From Goodfellowiella coeruleoviolacea (lineage in GTDB: Bacteria > Actinomycetota > Actinomycetes > Mycobacteriales > Pseudonocardiaceae): a stretch of DNA of 64,000 bases. The notes under the pieces are model-generated. The model ran no database searches and was not told the origin of the DNA. It saw nothing but the letters and a program-made list of their open reading frames with translations. Positions 19,586 through 28,416 of this stretch are shown piece by piece. A program made the translations under genes and the position numbers. Position 1 is the stretch's first letter. Each line of letters begins with the position of its first letter. Location of the stretch: contig NZ_JAMTCK010000004.1 in NCBI RefSeq assembly GCF_024171785.1, positions 186,001 to 250,000 of the forward strand, given 5' to 3'.

Positions 19586-19939
19586 GTGCGTGAGCAGGAC
19601 CAACAACAGTCGACCTTCTGGCCACTGACCCCGCTGGTGGCGGTGTTGACCACCGTTGCCGGCGTCATCGCCCTGTACTATGCCCAGGCGGCCCTGGTGC
19701 CCGCACTGGGCGGCGGCTGCGACGAGAACGCCCGCCCGGCCTGCGGGCTGGGCATCGGTGTCCAGCTCATCGGCTACGGCTTTGGTGTGACGTGCGTCGC
19801 CATGATCGCCGGGGTCGTGGTCGCGCTGCGCCACAGAACCGATCCGCGCGGCGCGGTGCTGCGCCGGGGCCTGCTCGTGGCCGCCGGCTGCCTGGTGCTC
19901 TACGTGGTGCTGTCCGCGGTCGCCTGGCTGTCCGGCTGA
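19586..19939 (+). CDS. Small membrane protein, unknown function
   Basis: A 117-residue protein with three likely membrane helices (LTPLVAVLTTVAGVIALYYA, IGYGFGVTCVAMIAGVVVAL, LLVAAGCLVLYVVLSAVAWL) and a Cys pair in GGGCDENARPACGLG between the first two. Start GTG 19586 with GAGGGGG upstream. It lies 24 nt after rpiB and before nei2 on the same strand, so a three-gene unit is likely. I recognise no family. Confidence 0.65.
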   Translation: MREQDQQQSTFWPLTPLVAVLTTVAGVIALYYAQAALVPALGGGCDENARPACGLGIGVQLIGYGFGVTCVAMIAGVVVALRHRTDPRGAVLRRGLLVAAGCLVLYVVLSAVAWLSG

Positions 19940-20042
19940 CGCCCGGCCCCGCCCACCCCGGGCAGCCGCCACCCGGCCGCCCCGCGCCCGGCGGAAGACC
20001 TCGAAGACCTCCCCGACGAAAGCGACGGTAGAAGAACACCGC

Positions 20043-20861
20043 ATGCCAGAAGGACACACCCTGCACCGGCTCGCCCAACTGCACCAGCACCGCTACGCGG
20101 GTGCCGCGGTCGAGGTGACCAGCCCCCAGGGCCGGTTCGCGCGCGCCGCCGCGCAGATCGACGGGCGGGTGCTGGCCCGGGCCGAGGCACACGGCAAACA
20201 CCTGTTCCACGTCTACGGCCCGGACGCGGTGGTGCACGTGCACCTCGGGCTGTACGGGACGTTCACCGAGGCGCCTCGGCCGGTGACCGAACCGGTCGGC
20301 CAGGTGCGGATGCGCATGGCCGGGCAGACGCACTGGACGGACCTGCGCGGCCCCAACACCTGCGAACTGCTCACCGACGCCGAGGTGGAGGCGCTGCGCA
20401 ACCGGCTGGGGCCGGACCCACTGCGGGCGGACGCCGAACCGGACCGGGCGTTCGCCAGGCTCTCCCGCTCCCGCCAGCCCGTGGCCGTGCTGCTGCTCGA
20501 CCAGTCGGTGCTGGCCGGCGTGGGCAACGTCTACCGGGCCGAGGTGCTGTTCCGGCACGGCGTGGACCCGCTGCTGCCCGGTCGGCAGGTGAGCGCCGAG
20601 CTGTGGCAGCGGCTGTGGGCCGACCTGGTGCTGCTCATGCGGGAGGGGGTGCGGGTCGGCCGGATCGACACCGTGCGCCCCGAGCACACCCCGGAGGCCA
20701 CCGGCCGGCCCCCACGCCAGGACCGGCACGGCGGCGAGGTCTACGTCTACCGCCGCACCGGGCAGCCGTGCCTGGTGTGCGGCACCCCGGTGGCCACCCG
20801 CGAGCTGGCCGCACGCAACCTCTACTGGTGCCCCACCTGCCAGCCGGCGCACCGGGGCTGA
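20043..20861 (+). CDS. nei2: Fpg/Nei-family DNA glycosylase (Nei2-like)
   Basis: A 272-residue base-excision repair enzyme that removes oxidised bases and nicks the backbone. The mature N-terminus would be PEGHTLHRLA, with catalytic Pro1 and Glu2. The H2TH region LLLDQSVLAGVGNVYRAEVLF is intact, and a C-terminal zinc finger CLVCG...YWCPTCQ has four Cys. ATG at 20043 with a weak GAAG site. Order rpiB-nei2 matches Rv2465c-Rv2464c. Confidence 0.93.
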   Translation: MPEGHTLHRLAQLHQHRYAGAAVEVTSPQGRFARAAAQIDGRVLARAEAHGKHLFHVYGPDAVVHVHLGLYGTFTEAPRPVTEPVGQVRMRMAGQTHWTDLRGPNTCELLTDAEVEALRNRLGPDPLRADAEPDRAFARLSRSRQPVAVLLLDQSVLAGVGNVYRAEVLFRHGVDPLLPGRQVSAELWQRLWADLVLLMREGVRVGRIDTVRPEHTPEATGRPPRQDRHGGEVYVYRRTGQPCLVCGTPVATRELAARNLYWCPTCQPAHRG

Positions 20862-20938
20862 GCCAGACCGGACAGCACGCGCACCAGCCGGCGCGCGGCC
20901 CAGTGACGTCGACTGGACAGGACACCCGGAAAACACAG

Positions 20939-20969
20939 CGGCTGGCCGGGAACGCGTCCCGGCCAGCCG
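20939..20969. terminator. Bidirectional terminator after nei2
   Basis: A perfect 13-bp stem CGGCTGGCCGGGA/TCCCGGCCAGCCG with a 5-nt loop, between convergent nei2 and the Gly/Asp-rich membrane protein gene. Confidence 0.85.
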
Positions 20970-20988
20970 AGGAGAACTCCCGCTGGTC

Positions 20989-21813
20989 CTACCAGTCGCC
21001 GCCGCCGAAATCGCCACCACCGAAGTCGCCGCCGCCGAAGTCCCAGTCGCCGCCGCCACCGTCGGCGAAGCTCCAGTCGCCGCCGCCCGCGTCGCCACCG
21101 ACATCCCCACCGGCGTCGCCACCCGCGTCCCCGGCGTCGCCGCCGTCAGCCTCGGCGCCGTCCTGGTAGCCCTCGGCGTAGGCGGCGTTGAGCGCGTCGG
21201 CCGGCACCCCGGACATGCCCGAGAACATCGCGTCGAACAGCAGGAACGAGCCAACCCCCCAGGCGCCGGCGACCAGCGCGGGCTTCCACCACGGCTCGCT
21301 GTACCAGCCCTGCGGCACCGGCCGCCCGGCGACCATGCCACCCGGGTAGTAGTGCGGGGTGCGCGCGCCCGGATCGGGGGACGCCTCGTACTGGTGGCCC
21401 TCCACCTCGACCTTGCGGTGCTCGCTGACCTGGCCAGCCCTGCCCTGACCGGTCAGGTCCGGCAGCTCCGGGCCAGGGTCGAGGCCCATGGCCTTGCGCG
21501 CGGCGCGCACGTAGTACAGGCCCTCCATGGCGGTCTGGGTGACCAGCTTGCACTGCGCGGGCGTGGTCGCCTGTTCCATCTGCGAGCCGGCCGCGGTGTA
21601 CCGCTCCGACGCGTCCGCCAGCGCCTGCTTGGACGCGGGGTCGGTGCCGGTGAGGTTCATCACCTGCCCGCCCAGCCGCTCGACCCACCTGCGGGCGTCC
21701 GCCTTGGCGTCGTCCAGCTCCTTCTGCCGGGCGGCGGCCTTGTTCTTCGCGTACATCAGGCCGCCGCCGACCACGATGACGATGAGCGCGATCAGCACCA
21801 CAGCGGTGACCAC
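20989..21813 (-). CDS. Membrane-anchored protein with Gly/Asp-rich tail
   Basis: About 274 residues. An N-terminal membrane helix (VVTAVVLIALIVIVVGGGLMY) is followed by a charged helical domain (KELDDAKADARRWVERLGG), a second weak hydrophobic stretch (PALVAGAWGVGSFLLFDAMF), and a C-terminal GGGDWDFGGGDFGGGDF tail. The GTG at 21811-21813 is chosen because GGAGG lies 5 nt upstream, although the frame is open to 21960. It resembles membrane proteins with Gly-rich tails of the TPM/YgcG type in style only; no catalytic motif is seen. The tail is built from 12-15 bp repeats. Confidence 0.7.
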   Translation of the reverse strand: MVTAVVLIALIVIVVGGGLMYAKNKAAARQKELDDAKADARRWVERLGGQVMNLTGTDPASKQALADASERYTAAGSQMEQATTPAQCKLVTQTAMEGLYYVRAARKAMGLDPGPELPDLTGQGRAGQVSEHRKVEVEGHQYEASPDPGARTPHYYPGGMVAGRPVPQGWYSEPWWKPALVAGAWGVGSFLLFDAMFSGMSGVPADALNAAYAEGYQDGAEADGGDAGDAGGDAGGDVGGDAGGGDWSFADGGGGDWDFGGGDFGGGDFGGGDW

Positions 21814-21978
21814 GGTTTCCTCCAGGATGTCCAGCGGCCAATCTGCCGCCGTCAAATCGGACAACGGTGACGCTACCGATCTGGTTCCCGATGCGGGGCG
21901 ACCACCAGCCGGTGAGCTGGGCGCGCCGGGGACACCGCGCGTGCGGGCCCACCCGGGCACGGGCAGGTCAGCCGCCGG

Positions 21979-22326
21979 TCAGCCCGGCGGCCAGGTCATC
22001 CGCCGGCCGCCGAGGACGTGGCAGTGGACGTGGAACACGGTCTGACTGGCGTCGGCGCCGGTGTTGAACACCAGCCGGTACCCGGAGGTGTGGATGCCGG
22101 CGAGCGTGGCCGCGGTGTGCGCCGCCGCCAGGACCTCCCCGGCCAGGCCCGGGTCGGCCTCGACCATGGCGCCCACGTCGCGGTAGTGCCGCTTGGGAAT
22201 GGCCAGCAGGTGGGTTGGCGCCTTCGGGTCGATGTCGTGGAAGGTCAGCACGCTGTCGGTCTCGTGGACCACCCTGGCGGGCAGTTCCCCCGCCACGAGT
22301 CGACAGAACAGGCAGTCGGCCGTCAC
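21979..22326 (-). CDS. HIT-family nucleotide hydrolase or transferase
   Basis: A 115-residue histidine-triad protein, probably acting on adenosine or nucleoside phosphoramidates in the cytoplasm. CLFCRLVAGELPA at the start and the triad HVHCHVLGG near the C-terminus are typical of the Hint branch, and the length is normal. The start is GTG 22324-22326. Cupin and HIT genes are on the same strand, 54 nt apart. Confidence 0.92.
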   Translation of the reverse strand: MTADCLFCRLVAGELPARVVHETDSVLTFHDIDPKAPTHLLAIPKRHYRDVGAMVEADPGLAGEVLAAAHTAATLAGIHTSGYRLVFNTGADASQTVFHVHCHVLGGRRMTWPPG

Positions 22327-22380
22327 GGCCGCCCATCGTAGGGCCGGGGGCGGGCCCGCCCCCGGGTGCGCCGCCGAGGG

Positions 22381-22746
22381 TCAGCGCGGCCGCGCGTACC
22401 CGCCGTAGCCGGTCCAGTCCACGATCACGCACGGCTGGTCGCCCACGACCCAGGCGTCGTGCCCGGGCGGGACGGTGATCAGGTCGGCCGGCCCGAACTC
22501 CTCCTCGGCGCCGTCGTCCATCCGGACCCGCAGCCGGCCAGAGATCACGTAACCGACGTGGCTGGCCGTGCAGCTGTCCGTCCGGACGATCGGCTTGACG
22601 TGCTTCGACCACTGCCAGCCCGGCTGGAACGTGCCCCGGCCCACCACGCCAGCCTCGGTGTGGACCAGGTCGAGGCGGCCCTTGTCGTCCTCGAACGGAC
22701 AGACCTCCTCGGGCGAGTCGAAATTCCGGCGATCCAGACCAGCCAC
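22381..22746 (-). CDS. Cupin-domain protein
   Basis: A 121-residue single cupin. Motif 1 is approximated by WSKHVKPIVRTDSCTASHVGYVISG and motif 2 by PADLITVPPGHDAWVVGD. The GTG at 22744-22746 (VAGLDRRNF) has GGGGAGGG 5 nt upstream. Function is unknown; cupins range from isomerases to small-molecule binding proteins. Confidence 0.82.
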   Translation of the reverse strand: MAGLDRRNFDSPEEVCPFEDDKGRLDLVHTEAGVVGRGTFQPGWQWSKHVKPIVRTDSCTASHVGYVISGRLRVRMDDGAEEEFGPADLITVPPGHDAWVVGDQPCVIVDWTGYGGYARPR

Positions 22747-22783
22747 GGCGGCCCTCCCCGCGCACGAACCCCGCAGCACCCGA

Positions 22784-22855
22784 CCCACTGGGGCACCCGA
22801 CCCTCTGGTGCTCCCCGATCCTGCGGGGCATCCCGATCCTGTGGGGCACACGAAC
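22784..22855. repeat. Four 18-bp tandem repeats upstream of the cupin gene
   Basis: Four contiguous 18-bp units (CCTG[C/T]GGGGCA type) lie 38-110 bp before the cupin start, between it and the tRNA-Gly gene. The rest of 22747-23040 shows no gene. Confidence 0.65.
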
Positions 22856-23040
22856 CCCTGGACTCGACGCTAGGCGCGGCCACCGCCCGCTGCTCCGCCA
22901 CCGCGCGCCAGGGGCACCCCACCCGGGCGATGGCCGGCGGGCCGGCCGGCGACGAGGTGGTGGGAACCGGGCCCGACACGCACGAGGGGCGCCTCCCACG
23001 AGTGAGAGACACCCCTGCTGGCGTGCTGCGACGTACGCTG

Positions 23041-23111
23041 AGCGGGTGACGGGAATCGAACCCGCATGACCAGCTTGGAAGGCTGGGGCTCTGCCATTGA
23101 GCTACACCCGC
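23041..23111 (-). tRNA. tRNA-Gly (TCC)
   Basis: Read on the minus strand the 71-nt sequence begins GCGGGTGTAGCTCAATGG and has a 7-bp acceptor stem GCGGGTG/CACCCGC, anticodon TCC in CTTCCAA and the T-loop GGTTCGATTCC. CCA is not encoded. Confidence 0.97.
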
Positions 23112-23189
23112 GTGCACCCCGATCGACGGGGTGCGCGAACAAGCCTAGCGTGTCGCGCTACGCTCTTGTCACACCACCCACGGGTGGGG

Positions 23190-23263
23190 CGGGCTGTAGC
23201 GCAGCTTGGTAGCGCATCCGCTTTGGGAGCGGAGGGTCGCAGGTTCAAATCCTGTCAGCCCGA
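23190..23263 (+). tRNA. tRNA-Pro (TGG)
   Basis: A 74-nt gene starting CGGGCTGTAGCGCAGCTTGG, with acceptor stem CGGGCTG/CAGCCCG, anticodon TGG in TTTGGGA, T-loop GGTTCAAATCC and discriminator A. CCA is not encoded. It is divergent from tRNA-Gly, 78 bp apart, and TACGCT at 23158-23163 may be its -10 element. Confidence 0.97.
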
Positions 23264-23397
23264 CTTGCGGGGCTGCGGCCTGTCGCTGGGGGTATCCCGC
23301 GGCAGGCCGCAGGCGTTCACCCGGATGTACTCGCCTAAACTCGGGCGGCGTCCGCACGTGGTGTAGGGCGGGCGAGAATCGAAACGAGGAGACCACG

Positions 23398-24825
23398 TTG
23401 AAGAGCACCGTCGAGCACTTGAGCCCGACGCGGGTCCGGATCAACGTCGAGGTGCCGTTCGACGAGCTCCGGCCGAGCTTCGACCGGGCGTACCGGAAGC
23501 TCGCCAAGCAGGTGCGCATCCCCGGGTTCCGGCCGGGCAAGGCGCCCGCGCGTGTCCTGGAGACCCGGCTCGGCCGCGGCGTGGTGCTCGACGAGGTGGT
23601 TCAGGAAGCCATCCCCGCCAAGTACCTGGAGGCCGTGAACAGCGGTGAGGTCCGCACCCTCGGGCGCCCCGACTTCGAGGTGACCAAGATCGAGGACGGG
23701 CAGTCCCTGGAGTTCACCGCCGAGGTCGACGTCCGCCCGGAGATCACCGTTCCGGCGTTCGGCGAACTCTCGGTCACCGTGGACGACGTCGAGGTGACCG
23801 ACGAGGACGTGGCCACCCAGCTCGACGAGCTGCGGGCCCGCTTCGGCACGCTGACCGGCGTGGACCGGCCCGCCCAGCAGGGTGACTTCGTGCTGATCGA
23901 CCTGGCCGCCACGGTCGACGGGGAGGACGTCGAGGACGCCCGCACCTCCGGGCTGTCCTACGAGATCGGCTCCGGCCAGCTCATCGAGGGCATCGACGAC
24001 GCGCTCATCGGCACCTCCGCCGGCGAGACCAAGACCTTCACGACCACCCTGGTCGCCGGCGAGCACGCCGGCCGCGAGGCCGAGGTCCAGGTGACGCTGA
24101 CCAGCGTCAAGGAGCGCCAGCTGCCCGAGGCCGACGACGAGTTCGCCCAGATGGCCAGCGAGTTCGACACGCTGGAGGAGCTGCGCGCCGACCTGCGCGA
24201 GCGGCTGGCCAGGGTCAAGCAGATGCAGCAGGGCGTGCAGGCCAGGGACAAGGTGCTGGACGCGCTGCTGGAGACCGTGGACGTGCCGCTGCCCGAGGGC
24301 GTGGTGCAGGGCGAGATCGACGTGCGCCGCCACGACGCGGTGCACCCGTTCGACCACGACGAGGACCGCTTCGTCGAGTGGCTGGAGCAGCAGGGCCAGA
24401 CCAAGGAGCAGTTCGAGGAGGAGATCCGCGAGTCCTCGGAGAAGGCCGTGAAGACCCAGCTGGTGCTGGACTCCATCGCCGACGCCGAGCAGGTCAGCGT
24501 CTCCGACAACGAGCTGACCGAGCGGATCATCTACCAGGCGCAGCGCTTCGGCATCAGCCCGGACGAGTACGTCCAGCGGGCCCAGCAGTCCGGCCAGCTC
24601 GGCGCCATCTTCGCCGATGTCCGGCGGGGCAAGGCGCTGGCCTCGGTGGTGCGCCAGGCCACTGTGACGGACGCCTCGGGCAACACCGTGGACCTCGACG
24701 AGCTGTTCGGCGAGCCCAAGGCCGAGCAGGCCGAGACGGCCGACGCGGAGGCGACCGACGCCACGCCGGCCGCGGCCGGCGAGACCGCGGCGGAGTCGGC
24801 CGAGGGGTCGACCGACAAGCAGTGA
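23398..24825 (+). CDS. tig: Trigger factor (ribosome-associated chaperone, PPIase)
   Basis: A 475-residue chaperone that binds nascent chains at the ribosome exit. The ribosome-binding domain has [14 protein letters not shown]-type text (here [16 protein letters not shown]). The FKBP-like domain spans roughly residues 160-245 ([15 protein letters not shown]) and the helical C-domain follows. The last 35 residues are an acidic, Ala-rich tail. The TTG at 23398 is chosen because GAGGAG at 23386-23391 lies 6 nt upstream and the protein then begins [12 protein letters not shown], as in the family. Two tRNA genes precede it, as in mycobacteria. Confidence 0.97.
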   Translation: MKSTVEHLSPTRVRINVEVPFDELRPSFDRAYRKLAKQVRIPGFRPGKAPARVLETRLGRGVVLDEVVQEAIPAKYLEAVNSGEVRTLGRPDFEVTKIEDGQSLEFTAEVDVRPEITVPAFGELSVTVDDVEVTDEDVATQLDELRARFGTLTGVDRPAQQGDFVLIDLAATVDGEDVEDARTSGLSYEIGSGQLIEGIDDALIGTSAGETKTFTTTLVAGEHAGREAEVQVTLTSVKERQLPEADDEFAQMASEFDTLEELRADLRERLARVKQMQQGVQARDKVLDALLETVDVPLPEGVVQGEIDVRRHDAVHPFDHDEDRFVEWLEQQGQTKEQFEEEIRESSEKAVKTQLVLDSIADAEQVSVSDNELTERIIYQAQRFGISPDEYVQRAQQSGQLGAIFADVRRGKALASVVRQATVTDASGNTVDLDELFGEPKAEQAETADAEATDATPAAAGETAAESAEGSTDKQ

Positions 24826-24834
24826 AGCCTTGAG

Positions 24835-24876
24835 CGAACGCGGGCGGTGTCGGCCAGTCGACGCCGCCCGCGTTCG
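24835..24876 (+). terminator. Terminator of tig
   Basis: An 18-bp stem with one mismatch (24835-24852 with 24859-24876), loop GCCAGT, 9 nt after the tig stop, followed by TTAA. Confidence 0.88.
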
Positions 24877-25269
24877 TTAAGGTCGGTGGTGGGAGATTCG
24901 CGTCGGCGCTGACCGTGACCTCGCCACAGCCGGGGTAGCCCGCGCCGGAGCGGCTCTCCTGGAAGCCGACAGACAGCACAACGGACAGCGCGTGCGGGAC
25001 TCGGCGGGGTGGGCGCGGCCCATTCCACCGGGCGACTGAATCGATGTCCTCCGACACGCCGAGCGGGCCGCACTTCCCGGGCGGTTCGGCGTGGCGGGGG
25101 CAGGCTGGTCCTCCCGCCCAGCCGGGGTGGGCGGGTACCGTCGAGAGCAACGCGCGAGACTCGCGGGTGCGGCCGGGACAACACCACACCCGGACCACCG
25201 CGGTGTTGAGCTATCAGGACAGCCAGGCACACCAACCCGGTGTGCCGGAGGGGACAGAGGTCAGCGGTC
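24877..25269. other. tig-clpX gap where clpP genes would be expected
   Basis: These 393 bp contain no ClpP-like reading frame on either strand: no GxSAS or HQP text was found. A perfect 8-bp inverted repeat GGCACACC-N5-GGTGTGCC (25226-25246) lies 24 bp before clpX, either an operator or a leader hairpin. In most actinomycetes clpP1-clpP2 sit between tig and clpX. Confidence 0.6.
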
Positions 25270-26550
25270 ATGGCGCGTATCGGTGACGGCGGAGACCTGC
25301 TGAAGTGTTCTTTCTGCGGGAAGAGCCAGAAGCAGGTGAAAAAGCTCATCGCCGGCCCCGGCGTGTACATCTGCGATGAATGCATCGACCTCTGCAACGA
25401 GATCATCGAGGAGGAACTCGCCGAGGCGGGCGACGTCAAGCTCGACGAACTGCCCAAGCCGGCCGAGATCCACGAGTTCCTCGACCAGTACGTGATCGGC
25501 CAGACCGAGGCCAAGCGGACCCTGTCGGTGGCCGTCTACAACCACTACAAGCGGGTCCAGGCCGGCGACCGCAGCCGCGAGGGCCGGGACGACGGCGTCG
25601 AGCTGGCCAAGTCCAACATCCTCATGCTCGGGCCCACCGGCTGCGGCAAGACCTACCTGGCGCAGACCCTGGCCAAGCTGCTCAACGTGCCGTTCGCCAT
25701 CGCCGACGCCACCGCGCTGACCGAGGCCGGCTACGTGGGCGAGGACGTGGAGAACATCCTGCTCAAGCTGATCCAGGCGGCCGACTACGACGTCAAACGG
25801 GCCGAGACCGGGATCATCTACATCGACGAGGTCGACAAGATCGCCCGCAAGAGCGAGAACCCGTCGATCACCCGGGACGTCTCCGGTGAGGGCGTCCAGC
25901 AGGCCCTGCTGAAGATCCTGGAGGGCACCACCGCCAGCGTGCCGCCGCAGGGCGGCCGCAAGCACCCGCACCAGGAGTTCATCCAGATCGACACAACGAA
26001 CGTGCTGTTCATCGTGGCGGGCGCGTTCGCCGGGCTGGAGAAGATCATCCAGGACCGGGTGGGCAAGCGGGGCCTCGGCTTCGGCGCGGAGATCAGGGCC
26101 AAGGCGGAACTGGACTCGGCGGACTACTTCAGCGAGGCCATGCCGGAGGACCTGATCAAGTTCGGGCTGATCCCCGAGTTCATCGGCCGGCTGCCCATGG
26201 TGGCCAGCGTCACCAACCTGGACAAGCCGTCCCTGGTCAAGATCCTCACCGAACCGCGCAACGCCCTGGTCAAGCAGTACCAGAAGCTGTTCGAGATGGA
26301 CGGCGTCGAACTGGAGTTCACCAAGACCGCCATGGAGGCCGTCGCCGACCAGGCCATCCTGCGCGGCACCGGCGCGCGCGGCCTGCGGGCGATCATGGAG
26401 GAGGTGCTGCTGCCGGTGATGTACGACATCCCCAGCCGCACCGACGTCGCCAAGGTCGTCATCACCGAGCAGACGGTCAAGGAGAACGTCAACCCGACGA
26501 TCGTGGCGCGCCAGCCCAGCCGGCGCGAGCGCCGCGAGAAGTCCGCCTGA
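25270..26550 (+). CDS. clpX: ATP-dependent Clp protease ATP-binding subunit ClpX
   Basis: A 426-residue AAA+ unfoldase that feeds substrates to ClpP. The N-terminal zinc domain uses Cys13, Cys16, Cys35 and Cys38 (CSFC and CDEC). Walker A is GPTGCGKT, near residue 120, Walker B is IIYIDEVDK, and the GYVGED pore loop is present. The ClpP-docking loop is present as LGF in KRGLGFGAE, so a ClpP partner should exist elsewhere in the genome. ATG at 25270, reading [14 protein letters not shown] as in mycobacteria. Spacing of 13 nt to the next gene suggests co-transcription. Confidence 0.98.
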   Translation: MARIGDGGDLLKCSFCGKSQKQVKKLIAGPGVYICDECIDLCNEIIEEELAEAGDVKLDELPKPAEIHEFLDQYVIGQTEAKRTLSVAVYNHYKRVQAGDRSREGRDDGVELAKSNILMLGPTGCGKTYLAQTLAKLLNVPFAIADATALTEAGYVGEDVENILLKLIQAADYDVKRAETGIIYIDEVDKIARKSENPSITRDVSGEGVQQALLKILEGTTASVPPQGGRKHPHQEFIQIDTTNVLFIVAGAFAGLEKIIQDRVGKRGLGFGAEIRAKAELDSADYFSEAMPEDLIKFGLIPEFIGRLPMVASVTNLDKPSLVKILTEPRNALVKQYQKLFEMDGVELEFTKTAMEAVADQAILRGTGARGLRAIMEEVLLPVMYDIPSRTDVAKVVITEQTVKENVNPTIVARQPSRRERREKSA

Positions 26551-26563
26551 GCGGGACACCCAG

Positions 26564-27148
26564 GTGAACCTGCCCTACGTGCTCCTCGTGCACGGCCTGG
26601 ACGGCTCCGGGCCGGGCCACTGGCAGAACTGGCTGGCCGGGGAACTGGCCAGCCGAGGCGGACAGGTGGAGATCCCCCGGTTCACCGACCCGGACCGGCC
26701 CGAACTCCACACCTGGCTGACCGAGCTGCGCGAACACCTGGCCGCCGCACCCGCCGAGGGCCACCGGGTGGTCATCACCCACTCGCTCGGGGCACTGCTG
26801 TGGCTGCACCACTGCGCCCGCCAGCCCGACCCGGCGCTGCGGGTCGACCGGGTGCTGCTGGTCGCCCCACCCGCCTCGGACGTGGCCGAGCCGAGGGTGC
26901 GCTCGTTCCTGCCGCCACCACTGGACCCGGCCGGGCTGCGCCGCGCCGCCGGAGGGACCCGCCTGGTCACCGGCACGGGCGACCCCTACTGCACGGACCA
27001 GGCCGCCGCGGCGTACGCCGCCGCCCTCGGCGTGGAGCACGACGTCATCCCCGGTGGCGCGCACCTGAACATCGACGCCGGCTACGGGCCGTGGCCGGCC
27101 GTGCTGTCCTGGGCCCGCACCGGCCACACCCCGCTGGTCGGCCGCTGA
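26564..27148 (+). CDS. Small alpha/beta hydrolase, RBBP9/YdeN type
   Basis: A 194-residue serine hydrolase. VLLVHGLDGSGPGHWQNWL at the start, nucleophile Ser in ITHSLGALL, an Asp in GTGDPYC and the His in GGAHLNIDAGYG form the usual triad of the RBBP9/YdeN family. It starts at GTG 26564, 13 nt after clpX. The substrate is unknown. Confidence 0.85.
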   Translation: MNLPYVLLVHGLDGSGPGHWQNWLAGELASRGGQVEIPRFTDPDRPELHTWLTELREHLAAAPAEGHRVVITHSLGALLWLHHCARQPDPALRVDRVLLVAPPASDVAEPRVRSFLPPPLDPAGLRRAAGGTRLVTGTGDPYCTDQAAAAYAAALGVEHDVIPGGAHLNIDAGYGPWPAVLSWARTGHTPLVGR

Positions 27149-27153
27149 CCCCG

Positions 27154-27170
27154 ACCGGGCCGCGCCCGGT
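27154..27170. terminator. Possible short terminator between convergent hydrolases
   Basis: A 7-bp stem ACCGGGC/GCCCGGT with a 3-nt loop, in the 67-bp space between two convergent stops. Weak. Confidence 0.35.
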
Positions 27171-27215
27171 GAGTGACCTCTCGGGAGCGGGTCGCGTGCC
27201 CACGTGGGCCGGCCC

Positions 27216-28205
27216 TCACCCGCGCAGCCGGGAGCCCAGGAAGCGGACCACGTCCGGGGTGATCTTGCGGTAGAAGTTCTCGTCGTGCCCGCCCGGCGTG
27301 ACCGACGCCACGGCCGGCCTGGCCGCCCGGATGAACTGCCTGGTGCCGGTCACGAACTGGTCGCGGTTGCCGATCCACACCCCCGTGGGCACCGAGCCGA
27401 GCCGGTCGACGTGACGCAGCGGGTCCAGCGCCGCCCACGCCGCCTCGTTGGCGAACGCGTGCCGCTTGCTCATCTCCTGCCAGGAGGTCATCAGCCCGGG
27501 GGAGATCACCGCCAGCGCCCGCAGCGGCTGGCCCTGCTCGTTGCGGCGCCTGGCGTACACCAGCGCCCCGAACCCGCCCATGGACACGCCCGCGCAGGCC
27601 ACCGGCAGACCGCCTGCCCCGCCGAAGCCGCGCTCGGCCAGCCAGCCGGGCACCTCGGTCAGCAGCATGGCCATCGGATCGTCGCCAGGCACGTTCTCGT
27701 GCCAGTAGTTGTTGCCGCCGTCCACGGCGACGAACGCGAACGGCGGCACCACCCCGTTGACCACCGAGGTGGCCAGCACGTCGGCCAGGCCGCCCACCGG
27801 GGCGCGGCGCGCGCTGCCGTTGAGGCCGTGCAGCAGCAGCACCACCGGCAGGCCCTCGGCCGCGACGTTCGGCGGCAGCACGGTGAGCAGGTCCACGTCC
27901 TGCCCCCTGGCCGCCGAGCGCACCCGCTCCAGCCTGGTCACCGCGCGCCGGCGGGTGGGGGTGGGACCGGCCGCGCCCAGCGCCTCCCGCAGGGCCCGGC
28001 CGGCCGGGGCCGAGCTGGTCGCCGTGCCGACCACGCCCACGGTCACCAGGCCGGCGATCCCGGCCGAGGTCAGCAGGGACCGGCGGGTGAGCCGGCGCCG
28101 CCCGATCGGCGGCCCGTCGACCGCGGTCGGCAACGGCGGCATCGGGCCGGGCCTGGGCGGCTGGGCCCGGCCGGCCCCGTCGTCCTCGTCGGTGTCCTCG
28201 CTCAT
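27216..28205 (-). CDS. Exported esterase, antigen 85/esterase D-like fold
   Basis: A 329-residue alpha/beta hydrolase. Residues about 36-70 form a Tat-like signal (TRRSLLTSAGIAGLVTVGVVG), so it should be exported. The triad appears as Ser in AGVSMGGFGAL, Asp in GNRDQFV and His in GGHDENFYR. PVVLLLHGLNGS gives the oxyanion strand. The ATG at 28203-28205 has GGGGGG three bases upstream. It is divergent from the OFA transporter gene. Mycolyltransferase activity is not implied; the family also includes simple esterases. Confidence 0.85.
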   Translation of the reverse strand: MSEDTDEDDGAGRAQPPRPGPMPPLPTAVDGPPIGRRRLTRRSLLTSAGIAGLVTVGVVGTATSSAPAGRALREALGAAGPTPTRRRAVTRLERVRSAARGQDVDLLTVLPPNVAAEGLPVVLLLHGLNGSARRAPVGGLADVLATSVVNGVVPPFAFVAVDGGNNYWHENVPGDDPMAMLLTEVPGWLAERGFGGAGGLPVACAGVSMGGFGALVYARRRNEQGQPLRALAVISPGLMTSWQEMSKRHAFANEAAWAALDPLRHVDRLGSVPTGVWIGNRDQFVTGTRQFIRAARPAVASVTPGGHDENFYRKITPDVVRFLGSRLRG

Positions 28206-28416
28206 CGTCCCCCCAGTGCGTCTCGTGCCTACCCAGAGGACGACGGACCCCCGATGTGGGTTCCCCGACATCCGTTTTCTGGCGTTCCCGCCGGGTGCGG
28301 TGTTGCCGCCGCCAGCGGCCGTTCCCCGCGTGGCGCTGACCGCTCGGCGTCTTCTCCGTGACCATCGCGACGTCGCGACCATATGTTGCGCAGCGCAGCC
28401 ACGACGGAGGTGTCGC

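Noticed and set aside
23041-23263. Integration site of a mobile element at the tRNA pair
   Set aside because: No integrase, no repeated tRNA 3' end and no phage genes are seen nearby.
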